Below are positions 1-9,600 of a stretch of DNA of 64,000 nucleotides, piece by piece. The notes under the pieces are model-generated. The model worked only from the letters and a program-made list of their open reading frames with translations. It searched no databases and was not told the origin of the DNA. The DNA is taken from assembly GCA_030144725.1 (NCBI GenBank), contig JASKMD010000025.1:6435208-6499207 (forward strand). Reading direction: 5' to 3'. Origin of the DNA: Haematococcus lacustris. Its lineage: Eukaryota > Chlorophyta > Chlorophyceae > Chlamydomonadales > Haematococcaceae. Position 1 is the stretch's first letter; every line of letters starts with the position of its first letter. The translations under genes and the position numbers were made by a program.

Positions 1-515
1 AGTACTGTAAATGGTCTCTCGAGGTACCTCGAGGTACCTACAGTACTGTAGATGTCTACAGTACTGTAGATGTCTACAGTACTGTAGATGTCTACAGTAC
101 TGTAGATGTCTACAATACTGTAGATGTCTACAGTACTGTAGACACCTACAGTACTGTAAGTGGTCTCTCGAGGTACCTCGAGGTACCTCGAGGTACTGTA
201 GATGTCTACAGTACTGTAGATGTCTACAGTACTGTAGATGTCAACAGTACTGTAGGGTACCTACAGTACTGTAAATGGTCTCTCGAGGTACCTCGAGGTA
301 CCTACAGTACTGTAGATGTCTACAGTACTGTAGATGTCTACAGTACTGTAGATGTCTACAGTACTGTTAGTGGTCTCTCGAGGTACCTCGACAGTACTGT
401 AGACACCTACAGTACTGTAGTGTACCTACAGTACTGTAGATGTCTACAGTACTGTTCGTGGTACTCGCGAGGTACCTCGGACAGTACTGTAGATACCTAC
501 AGTACTGTAGCATGG
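1..515. repeat. Satellite of two GTAC-centred palindromes
   Basis: Tandem array of about 18-bp units containing the perfect 14-bp palindrome CTACAGTACTGTAG, broken at intervals by blocks containing the perfect 12-bp palindrome CGAGGTACCTCG. Both palindromes have GTAC at the centre. A few units are degenerate (CAATACTG, CAACAGTACTG). The open frames across it are by-products of the repeat. The array runs off the left edge of the window, so its full length is unknown. Confidence 0.9.
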
Positions 516-643
516 CCGTATCTCACCAACCGCGCAAAATCACGAATTTTAGTTTCAACCCCCAATCTTACAATGCCTCCATTTGACTATGTACCAAGTC
601 CGAGGCTCCGAATCTCAAAAATGCTGTTACTAATTTGCCTGAG
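516..643. other. Unassigned spacer between satellite and gypsy A
   Basis: About 130 bp of unique, fairly AT-rich sequence between the satellite and the point where homology to gypsy pol stops. I see no gene or repeat in it. It may be the edge of another insertion that truncated gypsy copy A. Confidence 0.4.
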
Positions 644-2183
644 TGTTGTTACATAGTGACGCACATCAGTGCGTAAGTGTTTCCACCAGAACACACGCAT
701 GACACGTTCCAATGTCTTAGTGATCCCAACGTGGCCAGCATACTTAGCATCATGCATCTCATGCAGGATATGCTCTCGTAGCTGTTTGTCACGGGGCACA
801 ATGACTGTACGTCTCTTTTGATGTCTCCATAAGCCATGTTCATCCAGGTAAAAGTTCTTTGTCTTCCTACGCTTGGTGAAGTTGGAATCAGCAGCATAAG
901 CTCTGACCAACCACTCATGCAGGTTTGACAGAGGACCTGGTGGTTTGGGTGCACTGGGTTCTCCATCTGCTGGTATATCAGCAGCCCAAGTGACACGCTT
1001 AGTGGGTGGCCTGACGGCAGCACCAGCACCATGGCTTGGTGGTGGTTGTGTGGGTGGCGCAGCGGCAGCACCAGCACTGTTTTTCTGCGCCTCAGCACAA
1101 GTTTCCTCCCCCTCCTGAGAACGACGCTGGCTTCTAGTCGTCACTAGAATACTACGCACATTATCTGCACCAGAGCCCTTACACGTCTGCAATGGGGCTG
1201 CTGGAATGCGTGACAATGGGTCAGCAGGATTAGATATACCAGGTAGATATTCAATGGTATATGAGAAGCGGGCCAGGAATTCCATCCATCTAGTCTGCCT
1301 GCGTGAGAGTATAGTTTGAGTAGGCAGAGAGATGAGCGGCTTGTGATCTGTGTACAGTGTGAATGGTACCCCTTCCAGGTAGCATCGCCACTGTTGGCAA
1401 GCAGATACCAATGCCAGCAATTCCTGTTCGCCCGTGGTGTAATTAATCTCAGCAGGAATTAATTTCCTGGAGTAATACGCCAATGGGTAGCCATCCTGCA
1501 TCAGGACTGCACCGATGCCCTCAAGGGACGCATCGCAGTGCACCTGAAACGGCTTGCTGTGATCAGGAAGCTTGAGCATAGGCACATTAGAAATGGCCTG
1601 CTTCAGAGCATTGAACGCATCCAGCTCAGCCTGAGGCCATGCCTTCCAAGGGAAGGACTCCTTCTTGGGGCCAGTCAGGTTAGTGAGGGGTGCAGCAATG
1701 GTGCTAAAATTATGTACGAATTTACGGACATAATTAGCAGCGCCCAGGAAAGACTGCAGGGTTTTGAGGCTTGTAGGGACAGGCCAGTTAGAGATGGCAG
1801 TAACTTTACAAGGGTCGACAGATATACCCTGAGCACTTATGATATGGCCCAGGAACATCAGTGTGCGTTTCATAAACTCACATTTAGATAACTTAGCATA
1901 GAATTTATTCTTACGCAGTAAGTCAAATACACGTCTGAGGTGGACTAGGTGCTCCTCACTGTCCTTGGACATCACTAGGATGTCATCAAGGTACACGAGT
2001 GCACAGTCATTGATCACCTCAGCAAATGCTTCATTCATTACACGTTGAAACGTGGCAGGAGCATTTGTCAGGCCAAAACACAGTACCTTGAATTGGTAGT
2101 GTCCCATGGGAGTCCTGAACGCGGTCTTAGGGACATCCTCAGCCGGGATGCGGATCTGGTGGTAACCAGCCTGCAGATCAAGG
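644..2183 (-). pseudogene. Gypsy copy A pol, 3' part (RT, RNase H, start of integrase)
   Basis: Uninterrupted reading frame for the second half of a chromovirus Pol. It starts within the RT at LDLQAGYHQIRIP, includes the YLDD catalytic motif (VYLDDILVMS), then RNase H (HCDASLEGIGAVL, TDHKPLI) and the integrase zinc-binding HHCC region (H-x-GHVGITKTLE). Homology to the plus-strand copy at 35.7-37.2 kb stops at the codons for HYVTT (about 644), before the second Cys pair of the integrase finger, so the catalytic core of integrase is missing here. The 5' half of the same gene lies at 17500-18805; a LINE separates them. There are no internal stops, so the element was probably coding-competent up to this point when the LINE landed. 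Confidence 0.93.
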
Positions 2184-2196
2184 GAGGAGAACACAG
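2184..2196. repeat. Target-site duplication, left copy
   Basis: GAGGAGAACACAG, identical to 17487-17499. Gypsy sequence continues outwards from each copy, and the uninterrupted gypsy copy has this 13-mer once (35684-35696, opposite strand). Confidence 0.93.
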
Positions 2197-2290
2197 AAAG
2201 AAGAAGAAGAAGACTACTCCGGTATTCACCGGCGTGCATTAAGGGAGGAGCTACCGCCTGGGGCGCGGCCTGCTCCCACCAATCGAGCCA
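2197..2290 (-). other. LINE 3' terminal stem-loop and TTC tail
   Basis: Read on the minus strand, this end has a GC-rich block (CCGC...GCGG can pair), then a short hairpin CCGGT-GAAT-ACCGG (2219-2232), GAGTAG, and a (TTC)n tail. LINE copy 2 has CCGGC-TCC-GCCGG at 48021-48033 in the same context, so the closing pair has changed from T-A to C-G with pairing kept. Such 3' hairpins are what the reverse transcriptase of stringent LINEs recognises; that role here is inferred. Confidence 0.7.
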
Positions 2291-2604
2291 ACACTCCTGG
2301 CAAATAAGGGCTGGCTGGCTCGGCAAACTTGCGAGTTTAGGTCTGAGACTTGGTATGTAGGCTTTTGGGACCTAGTGGAGGTGAAGACTCCCTTGAGCCA
2401 AAGTCAAATTCGTGGTCATTGCGGAGCTGCTGGACCAGTGGCTGATCCCTCAGCCCGAATTTGGCTAAGGGAGATGGTGCTAACTGACTGAAGTGACTTT
2501 TAAATATTTCTGAGTATGAGGAGTTGTCAGTCATCAGAATAGAAGCACAACGTAGTAGGTAGCATGTGCAAAGTCAAAGCCAGTAAGGAATGGGGGCCGA
2601 AGTA

Positions 2605-3045
2605 CTGAAACCCTGCACACGGTTTATTCTCTCTTTTAGGCACAATTAGCCTTTGAAACCTAGTGCAGGGTTTCAGTTGACCTTGTGCAGGGTTTCGCAA
2701 ACCTTGTGCAGGGTTTTGAGACCTAGTGCAGGGTTCCACCGACCTTGTGCAGGGTTTCGATCCAAGCATCGATTTCACCTAAGTCAACACAGACCCAGCA
2801 CAGGGTTTCGTTAACCTTGTGCAGGGTTTTGCTGACCTTGTGCAGGGTTTCGCAAACCTAGTGCAGGGTTTCGCCGGCCTTGTGCAGGGTCTCGCTCAAA
2901 GCATCGATTTCACCTAAGTCAACTCTGACCTTGTGCAGGGTTTCGTTAACCTTGTGCAGGGTTTCGCTAACCTAGTGCAGGGTTTCGTTCCTTGTGTTGA
3001 TTTCTCCTAAGTCATTCAAAGACGCTGTGCAGGGTTTCGCCAACC
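2605..3045. repeat. GTGCAGGGTTTCG array (left arm)
   Basis: Degenerate tandem units of about 20-24 bp with the core TTGTGCAGGGTTTCG. They sit within a larger period of about 120-140 bp marked by a recurring CATCGATTTCACCTAAGTCAA segment. The core is the reverse complement of the core of the array at 6093-6500. Confidence 0.85.
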
Positions 3046-3891
3046 CCGCTTTGTGCATGTGACTTGCAGGGTGCATGTGACTTGCGCGAATTTGAAGAGC
3101 GCGAATTTGACGGGCTTGGTATTGGGATCTGCGCTAGCTGCCACCAAGCATGCCGTTGGTGTGCCATGAGGTCGCGAGGCGCCATGAGAGGAAACCATGT
3201 CGACCTCGCAAAGCCCGCAGCAACACGCAACACGCGACACGTCCATCCCAAACTCAGCAGCAGCGACAGCGACATCGACAGCGCCCAAATGCGCAGCCTC
3301 GCAGCCGGCCATGAAATGCGGTCCAGCTAGCCTTCGCAGCCTTCAGTCGTCAGCCAAGAGGCCAGCATGCAGCTCGGTTTCGCAGCCATTAGCGATCAGC
3401 GAAAGGAATAGGGTATTTGTGATCAAGCACAGAGTTGAGGGCGAACGGCACAAAGGTAGCTTGCAAAGGTGCGATGCATAGATTCGACTCTGAGGTGCGA
3501 CCGCGAGGTTGGAGCGTGGCATGTGTCATGTGCCATGTGTTGCTTGAGCAGCTTCGGTGCCAAGGCGCAGTGGCACCTTCCATCAGCCAGAAACAGCAAC
3601 CACAACGGCAACAAGTAGCGGCAGTAGGACAGTAGGACAGTAGGACAGTAGGACAGGACCCAGGACAGGACCCAGGACAGGAGTGCACACCCTCACCCTC
3701 ACCCTCACCATCCAGGGCGGCGGACAAGAGCAAAAGCGTACCCTCCTCCCTCCTCCCTCCTCCCTCTTCCCTCCTCCTCCCTCTTCCCTCCTCCCTCCTC
3801 CCTACCACACTGCCCACCACCACCTGCCAGACCCCCCACTCCCCCTCTCCCTCCCCATAAGGAATGATCAAGGGACCGCATGGAGCAAGCA

Positions 3892-3968
3892 GTGAGTGGC
3901 TAGCCCCATGCACATAAGTGACCCCTTGTACCCAGCCTAACCGCTAGCACGCCCCTTGTTTGCTGCAG
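3892..3968 (+). other. Intron-like repeat 1 of 3 (77 nt)
   Basis: Begins GTGAGTGGC and ends TTTGCTGCAG, a good green-algal donor/acceptor pair. It has the same length (77 nt) and is clearly similar to 4396-4472 and 4837-4913, with a shared GCCCCTTGTT segment near the 3' end. The sequence just after each copy is also related (GTGTGATGGTCA). Confidence 0.6.
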
Positions 3969-4395
3969 GTGTGATGGTCAGCTCAGCAGCCAGAGCGGCA
4001 GCAAGGAGCAACATGCCTCTTCTCCCTCCTCCCCCTCACCTCCTCCCCCTCACCTCCTTCCCTCACACCCCCCTCCTCCTCCTCTCCCTCACCCTTACCC
4101 AGGCCAGGAGTGCACACCTCCACCCTCACCCTTGGTGGCACCACCTGCCAGACCCACCACTCCCCAGGAGGCGCAACCAAGAGGAGCAGCCAAGAAAAAG
4201 CGGCCAAGAGCGGCAGCGAGGAGCAGCTGCTAGGAGCGGCAGCCAGGAGTGGCAGCCAGGAGGCATGGGCAATACAAGTGGTTGGCCAAGGCCAAGAGGC
4301 CCATGCCCCCCACAGCCAGGAGGCACAGCAAGGAGGGAGGAGCAGCAGCCAACAAGGAGGCAGCAAGGAGTCAGCAATGGCACATGGAGATAACA

Positions 4396-4472
4396 GTGAG
4401 TGGCCAGCCCCTTGCACATCAGTGGCCCCCATTGCCCAGCCTTACCGTGAGCACGCCCCTTGTTGCTTGCAG
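4396..4472 (+). other. Intron-like repeat 2 of 3 (77 nt)
   Basis: Starts GTGAGTGGCC and ends GTTGCTTGCAG. It matches the other two copies over most of its length, including CAGCC near the start and GCACGCCCCTTG near the end. The sequence upstream differs from that of the other copies. Confidence 0.6.
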
Positions 4473-4520
4473 GTGTGACGGTCACACGCCCACCCCTTGC
4501 CCACCCCACCCCTCCCCTAT

Positions 4521-4828
4521 CCCACCCCACCCCACCCCACCCCACCCCACCCCACCCCACCCCACCCCACCCCACCCCACCCCACCCCACCCCACCCCAC
4601 CCCACCCCACCCCACCCCACCCCACCCCACCCCACCCCACCCCACCCCACCCCACCCCACCCCACCCCACCCCACCCCACCCCACCCCACCCCACCCCAC
4701 CCCACCCCACCCCACCCCACCCCACCCCACCCCACCCCACCCCACCCCACCCCACCCCACCCCACCCCACCCCACCCCACCCCACCCCACCCCACCCCAC
4801 CCCACCCCACCCCACCCCACCCCACCCC
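4521..4828. repeat. (CCCCA)n array
   Basis: About 61 near-perfect CCCCA pentamers. All six frames stay open through it, which produces long but meaningless Pro/His/Thr or Gly/Val/Trp ORFs. Confidence 0.97.
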
Positions 4829-4836
4829 AGCAAACG

Positions 4837-4913
4837 GTGAGTGGCCAGCATGAAGCAGATTTGTGGCTCTTGGTACCAAGCCTGATGGCTAGCATGCCCC
4901 TTGTTTGCTGCAG
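4837..4913 (+). other. Intron-like repeat 3 of 3 (77 nt)
   Basis: Starts GTGAGTGGCC and ends TTTGCTGCAG, again exactly 77 nt. It lies directly after the CCCCA array. The middle has diverged more than in the other two copies. Confidence 0.6.
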
Positions 4914-6092
4914 GTCTAATGGTCACACCGTTCCCTTGTCCTTCCCCTTACCCACAAACTCACCCATGTCGCTCCGCTTCCCCCCTCCTGCGCTACACTC
5001 CAGCCCCTCCCCTACCTTACCCTCACCTTACCCCACTTCCACCACCACCTCCCAGGCCATCAATAGCAGCCCAGGGCAGCAGCCCGGAGCAGCAGCCTGG
5101 AGCGGCAGCTAGGAGTGGCAGCCATGAGGTGGTACATGACGTGTGTAGCCATGAGCCAGCTGCCATGTGGCAGGTGTGGCAAGGCATGAGCAACAAGGAG
5201 CCTTAAGAGAGCAACAAGGAGCCAGCTGCTATGGGGCAGGTGGTGCAAGGCATGATCAGCCAAGAGGCAGCTGCAGCGCGGCTGGTGCACCCTTCCCCCC
5301 ATCACCACCACCACCTAGCTGTCAACAGCAGCCAAGTGCAATGGCCAGGACCGGCAGCCAGAACTGGCAGCCAGGGGTGCGCATGCCATGAGTGGCAGCC
5401 AGGAATGCGAATGCCATGAGTGGTGTCTTGTACACGTCTTTGCTGTATGATGCCAGCAGGATACACAATGTGTTCGTCAGCAGCTTCCCAGATGGTGAGG
5501 AGCATGGTCGTATGCTGTTTGTGGCAGCACACAGCCTCAGCCGGAGCTAGCCCTCCATCACACCCTCCCATCTCCCACAACCACCACCTCCCAGGCCATC
5601 ACTACAAGGCAGCAGCCGGGCAACAACCCTTCCCTTATCCCAAGCAATGAGACAGCTGCCATGTGGCAGGTGTGGCAAGGCATGTGTAGCCCTGAGTCAG
5701 CTGCCATGTGTCATGAGGTGCATGGCTTCGTTAGCCATGTGTTTGCTGTTGTTCGTCGTAAGTATATAGTTTGAATAGCCATTAGTCAACTGGTATGAGA
5801 TGAGCCATGCATGGCGTGTGTAGCAGTGTGTCAGTTGCATGGCATGTGATGAGAGGTGCATGGCGTGTGCAGCTCTGAGTCTAGTGGCTTGTGTCATGTG
5901 GTGCATGCCTGGCAGCACCAGTTTCAGAGTGCAAACAGCAGTTGTTAGCCATGAGTCAGTTTGTGTGCTAGGCATGACTCTAATGGTGATGCCGTGTGAT
6001 GTTACATTGATGTAGGAGGCCACATGAGGCAGCAGATGTCAGCAGGCATGTAGGTTGTAAGCCAATGCTGACTATACACTCATGCTTTGATA

Positions 6093-6500
6093 CCCTGTGC
6101 ACGGTCTATGAAACCCTGCACTAGGTCTTTGAAACCTTGTGCAAGGTCAGCGAAACCCTGCACACGGTCAGAAACGCCTAGGGACTGAGCCACACCAAAC
6201 CCTGTGCACGGTCTATGAAACCCTGCACTAGGTCAATGAAACCCTGCACACGGTCAATGAAACCCTGCACACGGTCAGCGAAACCCTGCACACGGTCAGA
6301 AACGCCTAGGAACTGAGCCACACCAAACCCTGTGCACGGTCAATGAAACCCTGTGCAAGGTCTTTGAAACCCTGTGCACGGTCAGCGAAACCCTGCACAC
6401 GGTCTATGAAACCCTGCACACGGTCAGGAACTGGCTTGACGGCCACCTAGGGGCTGAGCCAGTTGAAACCCTGTGCACGGTTTGGCGAAACCCTGCACAG
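6093..6500. repeat. GAAACCCTGCACACGGTC array (right arm)
   Basis: Tandem 20-21-bp units with the core GAAACCCTGCACACGGTCA, in longer periods separated by AACGCCTAGG-ACTGAGCCACACC. In the plus direction it is the reverse complement of the array at 2605-3045, so the two arrays face each other across about 3 kb. Confidence 0.85.
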
Positions 6501-6666
6501 AGTTACGAACCTTCAGCTCAGGGCCGATTACAGCCCAACCACGTCGATTAAAATCATGAAACATATGGCGATGGGACGGCCTTTGAAAGGGCTATCTGCA
6601 GTACCCCTTAACTAAAATCGCCGACTCGGCCTTATTCTCCACGAGTGAAAAGAAGAGGCGACCCCC

Positions 6667-9600
6667 CTACCCTCCCTCCCTCTTAGCAGCCCTGAGTCTG
6701 TAGCTTGTCTTTGCAATGGAGTGGGCTGTCTCCACCGCGTGTCTTGTTAACTTGTGTAATAGTTTAGTGGTGTTATCTTGTGAGACCCCCAAGGCCAGGA
6801 GGTGTTGCCGTGTGTGTGCTTCGTACGTTATGCCACCGATGCCAAGGAGGATAGGTCTAATCTCCACCATGTGGCCTTCCTTGCGTATGGTTTGAGCTAG
6901 ATTGGTGTGTTGGTTGAGTGCCTTGTCTAATTGATCCGTCCACCTTGAGTCCGAGCAGTATTTGATTTCTATGATGGTGACCCGTTTGATGGCTTTGCCA
7001 CGTTTGCCCGTCTTCGTTGGTGGCATTACCATGAGAATGTCTGGTCTGGTGGTGTTTTTGGTTGCTGTTGTCTTCAGTCCGAGTGCTCGTAGTGTTGTGT
7101 GTAGTGTGTCGTTAGGGAGGTCGAGGTCTTCTTTTGCGCCCTTCTCCCAGCTGCCGGTGTCCGCGAAGCTGATGTACCCGCCTAGGGTACCCTTGCTTAT
7201 GGCTTTAGCAATGAGGCGGCCGGCCCCGTTATGCCTTTCTTGCACCATCGGTAGTGTCTCGCTGCAGCCCGAGAGGAGGTGTGTGGCACTGTCGGCTTCC
7301 CCGCAGAGTGGGCACCGGTCGTCGGTCGCCCGTTTCCAACGCATGGCCAGCTTTTGGTTATAGAGCCCGCCGGTACGGTAGAGTAGGGCAGTGCGTTGCG
7401 CGGGTGTGGAGATGTTCGTGTCGGCCATCACCCTTTCACCAGCTCCTTTCGCCGCGGCTTTGGTGATCTCCTGGGACATCTGGTAGTAGATACTGTCCTG
7501 ATTGGCGAGACCGAGGCCGTGTTTGCGGTGCATGTGTGCTCGCACGCTTTGGCGGCAATCCGGCAGTGGGGCGGGGGTTTCGCCGTCGGCTTCGTTGTTG
7601 AGCCAGGTGTTGGTCTCTTTCCGTGTGGTAGGGCGGTAGGCCGGGGTGTTGGCAAGCTCTGGGTGTAACGCCGCGTGCTTGGCGAGGGCATCGGCGCCTT
7701 CGTTGCCGATAATTCCCGAGTGGGCCCGTACTTTGTAGAAGTGGATCGTGGCGGGGCTATCGATGATGAGGGTGGCGATAGCGGTCAGGATGTCATTGTG
7801 CCTGTGTGTGATGAGCGACATCGGGTTAGCGAGGGCTCGGCGTATCTGGTAGATAGAGCAGAGGCTGTCGGTGGCGATGCGTGTGGCCCCTGCTTTAAGT
7901 GCCGCGTGTATCGCCGTGAGTTCCGCCTTGTTGATGGTGTTGCTTTCCGGGTCGTCCAGGGCGACGGTGATGAGGACGTTGGTCTCCGGGATATAGACCC
8001 CCGCCCCGACGCTCGCTGGGGCTGCCTCCGAGGTCTTAATGCAGCTGCCGTCCGAGTACGCGAGCGTGGCCCATTCGGTGATGGCCATCCGTGGTTGCGT
8101 CGTGGAGTGTTGCGTGAGCTGTTGGTGGCTGCGTTGGTGCCCCGAGGTGGGGAGGTCCCTGTCCAACGGCAGGCGCATATGTTGTTTGTGACCGCTAGGG
8201 GGTGTGGCTGGCTGGCTTTGATTCGTTGGTTTGTTGCGGATTGGGTGTGTGTCTCGTTGGGGGTGGAGGGCAGTGGCGGTGCTGGCCAGCCATCCTTGGG
8301 GGTTGCCTTTGGTGACGAGTTGTTGTCCTGCTTCATTCCAGATGATGTAGATGTGGAGGTTGGCGTGCTTGCCTGGCTTGGGGCAGGTGGTCTTGGTGGG
8401 GGGTATGCTGGCCAGGTGCTGGCAGTATTCTGGGTAGCGTCTTAGGGTGTCCATGTGTTTGGGGTAGGAGATGCCCTTTTTCCCAGGTATCAGCATGATG
8501 GTGGCCATAGCCTCCTCCTGGGTAGCTGAGTGTATAGCATGGTTGACGCATTTGAGTGCCACCGCATCGTCTGCCGGTACGTTCCATGTGGATAGCCCAG
8601 TGTGGCGTACCAGTAGGCAATTGTGGTGTGCACCGAAGGCCGTGTCATTGGTGTCAGGGCTCCAGTAGGTAGTGGTTTCCGGTCTAACTGTGAGTGGATC
8701 AGCCCACCTTTGGACGGTACTTGGAAAGCTGCGTGTGGTGTGTAGAGTGGCTAGGGCTTTGTCTTGTGCCGCTCTCATGGGGTGGTGGTTGCTCTGTGTG
8801 TCATGTCTCCTTAGGAGGGCCACCAACTCTGTGGCTAGGTTGCGTGTGTGTTGTGGTGTGTGTTGTAACCACGCGTGTAGGTGTTGGTGTTGATGTTTAG
8901 TCAGAAGACCTACTGTGCGACCCGACTCGTCGTGAGCCGTTACATGTTGCACTAGGTCGTGCTTGGGCATGTTGGGCTCCCCCGTGTTGAAGCTCATCGC
9001 GGGAGTGGTCATGTGGGGGTGTAGTTGCAGAAAGGTTTCGCATTTGCCCGTTCCAACGATGTCCGTCTGCGGGTTGATGGGGTACGTGTGGAAGGTGGCC
9101 TTCGAGTGCAGGTTGGTGCACCGGGGTAGCCAGGTGTGCGGGTCCGGTAATCCTTGCCGGGTGTGGTCCGGCAGGTTCGCGTCAGGCCTCGCATGTCTTT
9201 CCTCTTGTATCGTCCTGTTTTCCTCGTCGTAGATGTTGCGCTTTGCCATGTAGTCCAGGTGTGCCGTGATGAGCGGCGCCGGTTCGAGAGTGGGGTGCCA
9301 GTGTACTCGTATGAGGTCCGAGTGCGCTGACTGACGCATGGTCGTCTTGAAGTCATTGCTGCCAAACTTGCATATGGGGCACAACCAGTAGCCTGGTTCC
9401 TTGTGTCCTGACAGGAGGGTTTGCTCGAGGCAGGCTGGGTGGTAGGCCCTCTTGCAGTTGTGGCACGTGGGGCAGTCGCCTCTTGGTAGCCAGCACAGCT
9501 CACAAGTGCATACATCTTTAGCCTCATCCCTACTGATGGTCTCTATGTGTGTGGGTGTGTAGCCTTCTTTTGCACATAGGTGTAGTGCCCACCGTTCTAT

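Larger units (their letters stand above)
2331..6666. other. 4.3-kb foreign block in the 3' UTR of LINE copy 1
   Basis: This block separates the LINE stop codon from the conserved LINE 3' end; in LINE copy 2 the two are only about 60-100 bp apart. It is bordered inside by two arrays of the same short motif in opposite orientation (2605-3045 and 6093-6500). It also contains low-complexity proline/leucine-type coding scraps, three equal-length intron-like repeats, a CCCCA array, and no ORF I can assign. Captured host-gene fragments inside a foldback-type or MULE-like insertion is one reading. I could not define its exact ends or a target duplication. Confidence 0.55.

Noticed and set aside
587..643. 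Gypsy A integrase ending in ISNSIFEIRSLGLGT
   Set aside because: Homology to copy C stops at about 644; these residues come from unrelated flanking DNA.
4249..5112. Pro/His/Thr-rich ORFs across the CCCCA array
   Set aside because: Pentamer repeat artefact; the flanks do not give consistent coding sequence.
2605..6500. Telomere-type repeats (AAACCCT-like core)
   Set aside because: The unit is about 20 bp with CTGCAC following; it is not the TTTTAGGG or TTTAGGG hexa/octamer of algal telomeres.
7675..8445. 256-codon plus-strand ORF and many similar ORFs over 7-14 kb
   Set aside because: Antisense shadows of the intact LINE polyprotein; no recognisable domains.
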